Assembly (NCBI RefSeq): GCF_003813905.1
Contig: NZ_RPFJ01000015.1
Span: 1-64,000 of the forward strand
Length of the DNA: 64,000 nt
Direction: 5' to 3'
From: Aureibaculum marinum
Lineage (GTDB): Bacteria; Bacteroidota; Bacteroidia; Flavobacteriales; Flavobacteriaceae
Shown in pieces: positions 47,001 through 54,619 of this stretch. Numbering within the stretch: position 1 is the first letter of the stretch; every line of letters starts with the position of its first letter. Made by a program: the position numbers and the translations under genes. Below the pieces are notes generated by a model that was not told where the DNA came from, searched no databases, and saw only the letters and a list, made by a program, of their open reading frames with translations.

Positions 47001-47157
47001 AGAGGTTTATGCTTCCGCTCTTAACTTGATTACTTGGACGCATTACACCGGATTTGATCCTGATGTTAATTCCTATAGCGGATTAAGAGAAGGTATAGAC
47101 GAAGGGTCATACCCTCAAAGTCGTACAGTAATGTTAGGTTTGAATATTGGATTTTAA
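44059..47157 (+). CDS. SusC/RagA-family TonB-linked outer-membrane transporter
   Basis: A 1032-residue outer-membrane protein that imports oligosaccharides with its SusD partner. A long N-terminal basic region precedes the signal peptide (SFFFSLIFLFSVTTAFSQ, ending near residue 38). A carboxypeptidase-regulatory domain follows (about 42-120, VSGKVTDGATGEPLFGVSIV), then a TonB-box-like stretch (DEVVVVAYG), the plug domain (about 130-250, with the family motif GNSSLNSGNSPLYVIDGVP) and a large barrel ending SRTVMLGLNIGF. It is first in the locus, under the LacI-type operator, and susD starts 11 bases after it. The substrate, GlcNAc-containing oligosaccharides, is inferred from the downstream nag and GH20 genes. 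Confidence 0.96.
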   Translation: MKKQIENSFAIFRKKTTVNVSFFFSLIFLFSVTTAFSQSKDVSGKVTDGATGEPLFGVSIVLKGSVRGVTSEMDGTYSFENVSPGDVLVFSYIGYKQKEIIVETENSIDVRLESLTDELDEVVVVAYGVKKKINITGSVVSVKSEDIDKSSLQDPISVLQGRAAGVQVISNSGAPGGGMSIKVRGNSSLNSGNSPLYVIDGVPVESSMLSSLNGTENFGLNPLADINPGDIESVEILKDAASTAIYGSRAANGVIMITTKRGAAGKAQIDVNVNTGVSEITRTLSVLNASQYRQVIIDSYMNMDNPTTPNGIVLDSLNPKNNGDVNWQKELLRTAPQYKVNLAVRGGSEDIKYAWSSSFLNQDGIILNSNYKRVTSRLNVDYKASDKLTFGQSISYTHGLNNRINAGGTNNLSIIRELLVRPPIFAMYLPDGSYNGYQFGRRNPVGLAELATRTNQNNRIIGSQYFEYEILDGLKLRSNLNLDYISMKEDEFIPSTLDYREGYNSGSVRAINNLTWGNETFLSYNTSLNKNHNLSALAGMSFQKWKYERTGLDGMFFASDNITTLNGAGTISNQEVNIVTEHSMLSYFGRISYNFKEKYLFEANLRADGSSRFGKDKRFGYFPSASVGWRFSEEPLFENLSIVNDAKLRFSIGQTGNEAIGNYTSQGEFVVGANYLDNSGAAPSVMPNSGLSWETTTQYNAGLDIALLNNRITFNADVYLKRTEDLLYNVPIPRTTGFAYVTQNIGSIENKGIEFSLNSRNLVGDFKWNTSFNISSNKNKITDLPDDLLTNGFIQNGNYHILKEGLPIGTFYGWKFNGVYSRDEDNVNGVTNGALGQVYKGGDPIWDDINGDHIINEDDRQVIGDATPDFFGGITNNFSYKGLSLSVFFQFSYGNDIYSEINHQRNSVVRYNNLSTDALDRWREQGDVTDFPKPVRDDPLQSDSRIQSRWVEDGSYIKLKNINLSYNIPNSVVTKLGLRKLEVYASALNLITWTHYTGFDPDVNSYSGLREGIDEGSYPQSRTVMLGLNIGF

Positions 47158-47168
47158 AAATTAAAAAC

Positions 47169-48536
47169 ATGAAAAATTTTAAGAAAATTATTACCGGATT
47201 AGTTGTATTATTTGCACTGTCTTGTTCAGATGATATTTTAGAAAATGACCCTGTTAGTAGTTTTTCTGCTCAAGGTTTCTACCAGACATCAGCCGATGCT
47301 CAAGCCGGGGTTTATGGTATTTATGATGCTGTTCAGTCTACCTTTAGAGTTAACTTTTCGTATTGGGGAGAAGGGAGAGCTGATGCAGTTAATACCAATC
47401 ATTCAGGAGACCCATTGGCTTTACAACAGAACACATTAAGTAAAACAATAACATCTGCAAGATGGAATAATATTTATGAAACTATTAGCCGAGCTAATTA
47501 TGCTATAAAATATATTCCAGAAGTGTTTGAGACTGAAAGTGAATTTAGCTTACAATTAATAGCTCAAGCCAGAGCTTTAAGAGCATTATCTTATTTTTAT
47601 GCTGTACGAGTATGGGGAGATGTTCCATTAATTACAGAACCTTATGAAAGTGTTGAGCAGGAATTTTTTATTGAGAAAACAAATAAAGATGAGGTGTTAA
47701 ATCAAGTAATAGCAGATTTAATTTTTGCTTCAGAAAATTGTAGAGAAACTTTTTCTGGAGAAGATACAAGAATATTATTTACTCAAGGAGCAGCAAATGC
47801 ACTATTAACACATGTTTATATGTGGCAAAAAGATTACGAAAATGCAATAGCTAGTGCAGAAGAGGTTTTAGATAATAATTTATATTCATTAGTATCAATA
47901 GATGATTGGTCTAAAATCTTTACTTCAGGTTATTCTAATGAGAGCATTTTTGAAATTGGTTATGATGAAACACAAACGAATGGACTAAGAACACTTTATG
48001 CGGTAGGCTCTGATAGTGATTATTTTCCTAGTGAATCATTTAGAGATGCATTTGAAGATAATGATTTAAGGAAAAACTTAATATATGATACAACAAAAGA
48101 AAATCCTAAAAAAATATGGAAATTCTTTGGAGAAGGTTTTAATGATGAAAGTCCAGAACCATCATCTAATAATATTGTGCTTTTGCGTTTAGCAGATATT
48201 ATTCTCTTAAAAGCAGAAGCTCACAATAAACTTAATGAGGTAGACGAAGCAATTAGGCTACTTAACTTAATTAGAACTAGAGCAGGTATTGAAGCATTAA
48301 GTGAAACAGAAGCAATTGATATGTATGGAGATGTGGAATCTGCAATATTACATGAAAGATTAATTGAACTATCTTTTGAAGGACATCGTTGGTTTGATTT
48401 AGTACGAACAGGGAAAGCTATAGAAGTTATGAATCCAATAAACGGATTAAGTGATGAAGCAAATTTGGTATGGCCACTTCATGAAGATGCTCTTAACAAA
48501 AACCCTAAGTTAGTACAAAATCCATTCTATAATTAG
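47169..48536 (+). CDS. SusD/RagB-family nutrient-binding lipoprotein
   Basis: A 455-residue surface lipoprotein that forms the lid of the SusC transporter. The lipoprotein signal is ITGLVVLFALSCSDDILEN with the lipidated Cys at about residue 19. TPR-like helices follow (for example AQARALRALSYFYAVRVWGD, the SusD signature) and the C-terminal SusD domain contains LRLADIILLKAEAHNKL and ILHERLIELSFEGHRWFDLV. Acidic residues directly after the lipidated Cys (SDD) fit the surface-export signal known for Bacteroidetes lipoproteins. It is paired with susC and precedes the FAS1 lipoprotein by 29 bases. Confidence 0.96.
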   Translation: MKNFKKIITGLVVLFALSCSDDILENDPVSSFSAQGFYQTSADAQAGVYGIYDAVQSTFRVNFSYWGEGRADAVNTNHSGDPLALQQNTLSKTITSARWNNIYETISRANYAIKYIPEVFETESEFSLQLIAQARALRALSYFYAVRVWGDVPLITEPYESVEQEFFIEKTNKDEVLNQVIADLIFASENCRETFSGEDTRILFTQGAANALLTHVYMWQKDYENAIASAEEVLDNNLYSLVSIDDWSKIFTSGYSNESIFEIGYDETQTNGLRTLYAVGSDSDYFPSESFRDAFEDNDLRKNLIYDTTKENPKKIWKFFGEGFNDESPEPSSNNIVLLRLADIILLKAEAHNKLNEVDEAIRLLNLIRTRAGIEALSETEAIDMYGDVESAILHERLIELSFEGHRWFDLVRTGKAIEVMNPINGLSDEANLVWPLHEDALNKNPKLVQNPFYN

Positions 48537-48565
48537 AATTATTCTAAATTTTTAAATCCAAAAAA

Positions 48566-50014
48566 ATGAAAAACAAAAAAATTATTAGACATCAATATAT
48601 TCTAGTTTTTGTTTTAATGATTGTAACTCTTTTTTACAATTGTGAAATACAAGATGATTTTTCATACACCAAATCAAATTCAAATGCTGAATTAGGTATT
48701 ACGGCATGGGAGTATATTCAAAAACATGACTCTTTAAATTTATTAGAAGAAGCTATACTTATTACAAACACTCAGAGTTTTTACGATAGCGGTGCTGATA
48801 AAACTTTTATTGCTCCTACCAATGAGGCTTTTGAAAAGTATTTACAAGATAATTCGTATGAAAGTTTATCAGAAGTTCCTGTGCCAATATTACGAAATGT
48901 ACTAAAATATCACATTGTAAATGCTTATGTTTCTTTTGATGATCCTGATTTAATGGAGCGTAATAATCCGTTACCATATACTACTGAAAATGGTCAAACA
49001 ATTTATTTGTCGCATAATAGTCAATTTACTGGAATTGTAAATGAAGGTACTAGTAAACAATGGGAAATAGTTACATCCAATTTAAAATCAACTACAGGTG
49101 TAATTCACGTTTTGTCTTCAATTGTTTATTTTTCAGCTCTTACAACTAGTAACAATGAGCCTGACCCATCCGTTACTATGGATACAATTTTTCCAATACA
49201 TGATACATATGTTAATGGAGGCAGCCAATCTGGAAGAAATTTTGGTACTGATGTTCTAATTAAAGTTAAAAATGTTTCGGGTAATGGACTTTATGATAGA
49301 AAAGGATTTTTAATGTTTGATTTAAATCAGTTAAGTCAAGAAGGTGTAATTATCGATTTTAAGTTAGAGTTACCAATTAAATTTACACATGGTAAAGAAG
49401 TTGATTTTAATGTTTATGAGGTAAAAGATACTTTATGGAGTGAACTTAGTTTAACTTTTGATAATGCTACCTTTCCAACAGAAGATCCTATAGCTAGTAT
49501 AACAACAGCTAAATTAAGCTCTTTCGAATTTGATTTAATTGATTATTATAAAAATTTGTCACACAACGGAAAAGTATCATTTATGCTTGATGGTGAATCA
49601 GGAAGTAATGAAACAGACGAATTTTATTCTAAAGAAAATGTCTTAGGTTTTAACCCTCCAATGCTTATTGCCCGACTTTCATCTAAAAACAGTGTTCTGG
49701 TAACAGAAGCTAATACTGGTTTTTCAGTAGACAGCGGAGAAACATTTGCTTTTGATAATAATGTTTTAAGAGTTACAGGTTCTGCACCTGAAGATATTAC
49801 TTTTACTATAGAACAAGCACCAGAGTATGGTTGGTTGGTTAGAGGTGCAAGTATATTGCAAACAGGTGACACATTTACACAAGAAGATATAGATGTTAAA
49901 AATCTTATTTTTATAAGTAATGGTTCAGGATCTTCAGATATAATTGTTTTATCGGCCGCTGACAAAGTTGGGGCTACAGTAGATAGTTTTGATGTTAATA
50001 TAACAATCCAGTAG
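48566..50014 (+). CDS. FAS1-DNRLRE-CSPG-like multidomain lipoprotein
   Basis: A 482-residue protein in the position often filled by surface glycan-binding proteins. Cys26 in TLFYNCEIQDD is the probable lipidation site, followed by acidic residues. Residues about 43-189 form a fasciclin (FAS1) domain (KTFIAPTNEAFEKYL, NVLKYHIVNAYV, TTGVIHVLSSIVYF). Residues about 206-371 look like a DNRLRE domain (HDTYVNGGSQSGRNFGTD, RKGFLMFDLNQL, EFYSKENVLGFNPPMLIARL). Residues about 377-482 resemble a CSPG/cadherin-like repeat (TFTIEQAPEYGWLVRGAS, FTQEDIDVKNLIFISNG). All three are binding or adhesion folds without known catalysis; glycan binding is inferred from position. It is 29 bases after susD and 11 before the GH16-like gene. 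Confidence 0.82.
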   Translation: MKNKKIIRHQYILVFVLMIVTLFYNCEIQDDFSYTKSNSNAELGITAWEYIQKHDSLNLLEEAILITNTQSFYDSGADKTFIAPTNEAFEKYLQDNSYESLSEVPVPILRNVLKYHIVNAYVSFDDPDLMERNNPLPYTTENGQTIYLSHNSQFTGIVNEGTSKQWEIVTSNLKSTTGVIHVLSSIVYFSALTTSNNEPDPSVTMDTIFPIHDTYVNGGSQSGRNFGTDVLIKVKNVSGNGLYDRKGFLMFDLNQLSQEGVIIDFKLELPIKFTHGKEVDFNVYEVKDTLWSELSLTFDNATFPTEDPIASITTAKLSSFEFDLIDYYKNLSHNGKVSFMLDGESGSNETDEFYSKENVLGFNPPMLIARLSSKNSVLVTEANTGFSVDSGETFAFDNNVLRVTGSAPEDITFTIEQAPEYGWLVRGASILQTGDTFTQEDIDVKNLIFISNGSGSSDIIVLSAADKVGATVDSFDVNITIQ

Positions 50015-50025
50015 GGAAATTTTTT

Positions 50026-50781
50026 ATGACTTTACCAATAAATTCACCATTTTTTTACCTTCTATTATGTTCAATATTTGTAGTAGGGTCTTGTGACGAT
50101 TCTAATGGAGACGATGATGAAACACCAATTACTACAACCAGAATTATTAAATTTTCTGGATATGAATGGGTTGTACGGACTTCAAAAGAAGAAAAACAAG
50201 GACCAGGACCTAATCTTTTTTCTGATTCTGAAGACAATGTTTGGGTAGATAATGAAGGAAAGTTGCACTTAAAAATAGTTGAAAGAGGTGGTAATTGGTA
50301 TTGTTCAGGCATTACTTTACGTCATTCTCAGGGATATAAAAAATATGTGTTTTATTTGTCTAGTAGGGTAGATTTATTAGATGAAAATGTTGTTGCTGGT
50401 TTATTTACTTATAAAAATGATGAAGAAGAAATTGATATAGAATTTTCTAGATGGTCAAATACAAATGATAAAAACTCACAATACGCAATACAACCTTCTT
50501 ACATAACAGGAAACAAGACTCGTTTTGATATGAGTTTAAATAGTAACCTATCAACTCATTTTTTTGATTGGCAATCAGATAAAATAGAATTTGGTAGTTA
50601 TAAGGGGCATACATTAGACCCTGAAGAAAGTAAAATAATCAATACTTGGACGTACACTGGCGATAATATTCCGCCATTAAATGATGAACGATTAAAAATA
50701 AATCTTTGGTTATTTAGGGGTAATAGTCCAAGCAATAAACAGTCAGCAGAAATGATTATTGATCATGTTGAAATACTATAA
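50026..50781 (+). CDS. GH16-like (concanavalin-fold) lipoprotein
   Basis: A 251-residue lipoprotein (signal FFYLLLCSIFVVGSC, Cys23, then an acidic run). The rest fits a beta-jelly-roll of glycoside hydrolase family 16: FSGYEWVVRTS, a middle strand region, and EEIDIEFSRW, which carries the GH16 catalytic pattern E-x-D-x-E (Glu135, Asp137, Glu139). Activity is therefore plausible. GH16 members act mostly on beta-1,3/1,4-glucans and galactans, so presence in a GlcNAc locus is unexpected; a binding-only role or a mixed target are alternatives. It starts 11 bases after the FAS1 gene and precedes the nagB-like gene by 56. Confidence 0.72.
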   Translation: MTLPINSPFFYLLLCSIFVVGSCDDSNGDDDETPITTTRIIKFSGYEWVVRTSKEEKQGPGPNLFSDSEDNVWVDNEGKLHLKIVERGGNWYCSGITLRHSQGYKKYVFYLSSRVDLLDENVVAGLFTYKNDEEEIDIEFSRWSNTNDKNSQYAIQPSYITGNKTRFDMSLNSNLSTHFFDWQSDKIEFGSYKGHTLDPEESKIINTWTYTGDNIPPLNDERLKINLWLFRGNSPSNKQSAEMIIDHVEIL

Positions 50782-50837
50782 ACTCACAATAATTTAAAAT
50801 CCTGTTTTTACAAATTAATTAATAAAAAGTTATAATA

Positions 50838-51602
50838 ATGTCTGATATAAAGCAAGATGTTAATGTTTTTTCTGATAAAAAAACTACTGGACATGCAGCA
50901 GGAAAAGCCATAGAGGCGTGCATTGTAAATTTATTAAGCAAACAAAGTTCTGTACGAATAGTTTTTGCAGCAGCTCCTTCTCAAGATACGATGTTGGATT
51001 ATTTATCCAAGTCAAATAGTATTGATTGGAGTAGAGTAATTGCTTTTCATATGGATGAGTATATTGGATTAAATTCTAATGCTCCAGAGTTATTTTCAGC
51101 TTATCTTGAAAATCATCTGTTTTCAAAAGTAAATATTAAAAGTAAAAATATAATTAATGTTCAAAACGGTGTCGCAAATGAATTAAATAGATATGCATAT
51201 TTATTGGAAAAAGAACCCATAGATATTGTGTGTTTAGGTATTGGAGAAAATGGTCATATTGCTTTTAATGATCCTCCTGTGGCTGATTTTAATGACCCAG
51301 AAGTAGTCAAGGTGGTTCAATTAGACAAAGCTTGTCGTACCCAACAAGTACATGATGGATGTTTTAAGTCTTTAGATGATGTTCCAAAAACAGCAATTAC
51401 ATTAACAATACCAACACTTTTAAAAGGTAATAATTTGTTTTGTATTGTTATAGGAAAAAATAAAAGTTTAGCTGTAAAAAATACGCTCACTGGACCAATA
51501 TCTACATCATGTCCTGCATCTATTCTTACAACACATAAAAATTGTAAATTTTATTTTGATAGTGATGCATATATGGAAACTTTGAAGCTTGAAAAGGTGT
51601 AA
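50838..51602 (+). CDS. nagB: NagB-like glucosamine-6-phosphate deaminase
   Basis: A 254-residue cytoplasmic protein that probably converts glucosamine-6-phosphate to fructose-6-phosphate and ammonia. Motifs: FHMDEYIGL (Asp73, the NagB catalytic base position) and GIGENGHIAFNDPPVADF. By alignment in mind with E. coli NagB, His143 is kept (His140), Asp141 is Asn138 and Glu148 is Asp145. The Asn is known in other NagB proteins; the Glu-to-Asp change points to a divergent subfamily that is sometimes annotated as a sugar-phosphate isomerase or 6-phosphogluconolactonase-like. Its nagA partner and two GH20 genes nearby support the deaminase role. It follows the GH16-like gene by 56 bases. Confidence 0.82.
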   Translation: MSDIKQDVNVFSDKKTTGHAAGKAIEACIVNLLSKQSSVRIVFAAAPSQDTMLDYLSKSNSIDWSRVIAFHMDEYIGLNSNAPELFSAYLENHLFSKVNIKSKNIINVQNGVANELNRYAYLLEKEPIDIVCLGIGENGHIAFNDPPVADFNDPEVVKVVQLDKACRTQQVHDGCFKSLDDVPKTAITLTIPTLLKGNNLFCIVIGKNKSLAVKNTLTGPISTSCPASILTTHKNCKFYFDSDAYMETLKLEKV

Positions 51603-51656
51603 ATTATTTCATTTCATAATGTTTATTTCAATTAAATCAATATCTTAATATCCACT

Positions 51657-53249
51657 ATGCGTTTTAATAACATTAAAAATATTAATATGAATTATAAGGG
51701 TTTAGTAAGTTTAATTTTACTGTTATTTGTTATAATGTTTAAGTCATCTCATATTGAAGCACAGCAAAAAGCAAAAATTAGTCAAGGTGATTTCAAAATA
51801 AAAGGATTTCATTTAGACTTACGAATTCAAGTAATGACGCCAAAAGCAATAATGGAATTTGCAGATAAACTTGCCGAAATTGGAATGAATACGTTGGTGT
51901 TAGAATGGGAGGGTACTTACCCATTTAAAAAACATGTACCTATTTCTAATAAATATTCATTTACAAGAGAGGAAGTGAAAAAAATTATTTCTCACTGTGA
52001 AAGTATTGGAATTGATGTAATACCTCTTCAACAAACTTTAGGACATGTGGAATATATCTTACGAAATCCTAGATATAGTAATTTAAAAGAAGATAGAAAA
52101 GATATTTCTCAGTTATGCCCTATGGAAGTTACTGATAATGTTGCTTTATTTACTGATTTATTTACCGACTTGGTTGGTACTCATAATTCAGATTATATAC
52201 ATATTGGAGGTGATGAAACTTATTTATTAGGACATTGTGAAAAATGTAAAAAGAAAGTTGCTGAAGTAGGTAAATCAAAACTATTTGTAGATCACATGAA
52301 AATGATTGCAGATATTGTTATTTCTTTAGGAAAAAAACCTGTCATGTGGGCAGACATTATTCTAAAACATCCTGAAGCGGCAGCTGAATTGCCAAAAGAA
52401 ACTATTTTTGTGGATTGGAATTATGGTTGGAAAATTAATCATTTTGGAGATATTCCTAATTTACAAAAGTTAGGTTTTACGTTTTGGGGTTCACCAGCCA
52501 TAAGATCTCATCCTGACAATTGGTTTATTACCGATTGGGCTACGCATTTTAAAAATCAAAAAGAATTTATTCCTTATGCAAGAAAAGCTGGATACGAAGG
52601 TATTATTATGACATCTTGGTCTACATCTGGTTTATATGGTTTTACTTGGGATGTTAATTACGATGTGGTTGATATGGTTCAAATAAGAAATACATATCCT
52701 CTATCTGGTTTTAATATCTTAATTACCAGTTATGCTGAGGCATTAAAATCAAAGACTCCAATTGAGCCTGAAGAATTTGTTTTAAAATATGCTAAAAGGC
52801 AATTTGAACTTAATAAACAAGATGCTCAAAAGTTACTTGAGTTTATATTTTTTCCTAAAGAGTTGATCACAAATGGAAAACCGGATAGAAGTTCAAGTAT
52901 TGCCATAATGAAAAATACTTTTGGAAAGGTAAGAGATCAACTAGTTCTAATAAATCCTAAAAAAAATATAGAAGAATTTAATCATTTTAAATTAATGGCA
53001 GATTTAAGAATGCATTACTTAACCTTTAAAGAGGTTGAATCTGTATATAACTCTAAAGACTTTGTAAGTTCTGAGGTTCCAAAATTAATTGAAGTTTTAA
53101 ATCAATTATTAGAACAAGCCAAAGATCTTGATAAAAGATTTATAAAATTAAATAAGGGATTTCTTTATGATTCTGAATTAGCGGAGCAAAATTATTTAAG
53201 AACAAAACAAATGCAAGTTTTGTACAATAGGTTAACTAAATTAAAGTAA
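51657..53249 (+). CDS. GH20-like beta-N-acetylhexosaminidase without the GH20b domain
   Basis: A 530-residue exported protein. The signal peptide is around LILLLFVIMFKSSHIEAQ; either ATG (51657 or 51687) is possible, the second giving a shorter N-terminus. The catalytic barrel starts at once (IKGFHLDLRIQVMTPKAI) and carries HIGGDE (residues 182-187), the Asp-Glu pair of family 20 (Asp186, Glu187). The N-terminal GH20b domain of classical hexosaminidases is missing, and after residue 350 there is an unusual helical region of about 170 residues. It would release terminal GlcNAc or GalNAc in the periplasm or outside. It ends the left block, convergent with lacI, with no strong terminator between. 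Confidence 0.82.
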   Translation: MRFNNIKNINMNYKGLVSLILLLFVIMFKSSHIEAQQKAKISQGDFKIKGFHLDLRIQVMTPKAIMEFADKLAEIGMNTLVLEWEGTYPFKKHVPISNKYSFTREEVKKIISHCESIGIDVIPLQQTLGHVEYILRNPRYSNLKEDRKDISQLCPMEVTDNVALFTDLFTDLVGTHNSDYIHIGGDETYLLGHCEKCKKKVAEVGKSKLFVDHMKMIADIVISLGKKPVMWADIILKHPEAAAELPKETIFVDWNYGWKINHFGDIPNLQKLGFTFWGSPAIRSHPDNWFITDWATHFKNQKEFIPYARKAGYEGIIMTSWSTSGLYGFTWDVNYDVVDMVQIRNTYPLSGFNILITSYAEALKSKTPIEPEEFVLKYAKRQFELNKQDAQKLLEFIFFPKELITNGKPDRSSSIAIMKNTFGKVRDQLVLINPKKNIEEFNHFKLMADLRMHYLTFKEVESVYNSKDFVSSEVPKLIEVLNQLLEQAKDLDKRFIKLNKGFLYDSELAEQNYLRTKQMQVLYNRLTKLK

Positions 53250-53273
53250 ACCGAGTTTGTTTAAATATTGTTT

Positions 53274-54293
53274 TTATTTTGTTGATTCTCTGACTATTAA
53301 TTCAGTTCTAATTGTTATAGATTCTGAGTTTATAAAATCATCTTTGTCTTCAATGTGTCTAATTAATAATTTGGCAGATGATTCTCCCATTTGAAAAGCA
53401 CAATCGTTAACCGTTGTTAAATTAGGTTCAATTATTTTAGAAATAGGATAATTACTAAAACCGACAATTGCTGCGTCATGTGGAATTTTTATACCTTGTT
53501 TTCTAAATACTTGAATAACACTTACTGCGGTATAGTCATTAGCACAAAAAACACCATCAGGTAATTTGGGAAGCTGTAAATATTTTTTTGCACAAGTAAC
53601 ACCTTCTTCATAGCCTAAATTTTTTGTGTATAGAATTAAATTTTTATCTATTGGTAACTTATACTTTTCTAATGCGGCCTTAAATCCTTCAAGCCTAGCT
53701 TTAAATATATTGGTTTTTTGATTTCCTGCAATGTGTCCAATTCTTTTACATCCTTTTTTTATTAAATGTTCTGTTGCTGTAAAGGCTGATTCAAAGTCAT
53801 TAATTACTACTTTATTAGCATCAAAATCTGTAGGAACTCTGTCGTAAAAAACCATTGGAACTCCTAATTTATTAAATTTTTTAAAGTGATCGCATTTTTC
53901 TGTTTCAATACTTAAACAAATTATTATGCCATCTACCATTCTGTTTTGTAATATTTTGGTAATCTCTTTTTCTCTTTTTAAAGAATCTTTTGATTGAAAA
54001 ATAGTAACATTATATCCGTTTTTATATGCATAATTTTCTATTCCACTAATTACTAATGAATGGAAATGAATATCAATCCTAGGAACAATTATACCAATTG
54101 ATTTTGTTTTTTTTGTTCTAAAGCTCGAAGCTATTGAATTAGGTATAAAACCTAATTCTTCTGCTTTTTGTCTTACTTTTTTCTTTGTTGCATCGCTAAT
54201 GGCAGGATGGTTGTCTAAGGCTCTAGATATAGTTGATGCAGATAGATTTAAATCTTTTGCTAAGTCTTTTAATGTAATTCTACGATTTTTCAT
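53274..54293 (-). CDS. LacI/GalR-family transcriptional regulator of the locus
   Basis: A 339-residue repressor. The N-terminal DNA-binding domain is clear (ITLKDLAKDLNLSASTISRA, then ALDNHPAISDATKKKVRQKA), with the hinge helix region FIPNSIASSFRTKKT. The periplasmic-binding-protein-like effector domain follows (SIGIIVPRIDIHFHSLVISG, IVGFSNYPISKIIEPNLTTV). The start at 54293 is preferred; a longer frame to 54317 would run through the operator. The operator CAAACGTTTG lies 12 bases before the start, and the same palindrome stands at the susC and symporter promoters. It is thus likely an autoregulated repressor of both blocks, with a GlcNAc-derived inducer; the ligand is inferred. Confidence 0.94.
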   Translation of the reverse strand: MKNRRITLKDLAKDLNLSASTISRALDNHPAISDATKKKVRQKAEELGFIPNSIASSFRTKKTKSIGIIVPRIDIHFHSLVISGIENYAYKNGYNVTIFQSKDSLKREKEITKILQNRMVDGIIICLSIETEKCDHFKKFNKLGVPMVFYDRVPTDFDANKVVINDFESAFTATEHLIKKGCKRIGHIAGNQKTNIFKARLEGFKAALEKYKLPIDKNLILYTKNLGYEEGVTCAKKYLQLPKLPDGVFCANDYTAVSVIQVFRKQGIKIPHDAAIVGFSNYPISKIIEPNLTTVNDCAFQMGESSAKLLIRHIEDKDDFINSESITIRTELIVRESTK

Positions 54294-54303
54294 AACAATA
54301 TAT

Positions 54304-54316
54304 ACAAACGTTTGCA
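54304..54316. promoter_or_regulatory. LacI-type operator at its own gene
   Basis: ACAAACGTTTGCA contains the core CAAACGTTTG (54305-54314). Compared with the other two sites only one outer base deviates. It lies 12 bases upstream of the lacI start and about 40 bases downstream of the expected transcription start, so it could block elongation rather than initiation. Confidence 0.8.
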
Positions 54317-54360
54317 TCTAAAAAATTAGTATTTAACACTTTTATTAGATATAACGATTG

Positions 54361-54368
54361 CAAAAGTA
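54361..54368 (-). promoter_or_regulatory. -7 element for lacI
   Basis: On the minus strand TACTTTTG (54368-54361) matches TAnnTTTG. A TTTG lies 22 bases further upstream, slightly more than the usual spacing. The leader to the lacI start would be about 60 bases and contain the operator. Confidence 0.5.
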
Positions 54369-54421
54369 TAAGTTATAAATTTTAATAATGCAAATTAAAA
54401 AAAAATGTTCACTAATACTTT

Positions 54422-54471
54422 ATTAAATTAAAATAGTTATGCAAACGTTTGCATAACTATTTTAATTTAAT
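54422..54471. promoter_or_regulatory. Perfect 50-bp palindrome centred on a LacI-type operator
   Basis: Read base by base, both arms of 25 bp match without error around the centre between 54446 and 54447. The core GCAAACGTTTGC (54441-54452) is identical to the susC operator, and the arms continue as TTATGCAAAC and GTTTGCATAA, then AT-rich. It overlaps the -33 TTTG of the symporter promoter. There is no terminator-like T tail and no gene end here, so an operator is more likely than a terminator; the extra arms exceed a normal single operator. Confidence 0.85.
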
Positions 54472-54479
54472 TATTTTTG
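54448..54479 (+). promoter_or_regulatory. Promoter of the symporter-nagA-GH20 operon
   Basis: TTTG (54448-54451), a 20-base spacer and TATTTTTG (54472-54479) form a full Bacteroidetes promoter whose -33 element lies in the right half of the operator, just as at susC. The expected leader before the symporter ATG is about 135 bases; nothing further was recognised in it. Confidence 0.78.
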
Positions 54480-54619
54480 TTTACAACGTTTATACAATTA
54501 CATATTATATAACTTGTTAGCCTTTATTTTAGATAAGCTAATTCTCTATTAATCAAAAAAATAGTAATATGAAGTTTATTATAGTATTTTATATTAATTT
54601 ACATCTAATTTAGATATTT

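Noticed and set aside
54422-54471. The 50-bp palindrome as a transcription terminator
   Set aside because: No gene ends here (it lies between divergent genes), there is no GC-rich stem with a T run, and a promoter is embedded in its right side.
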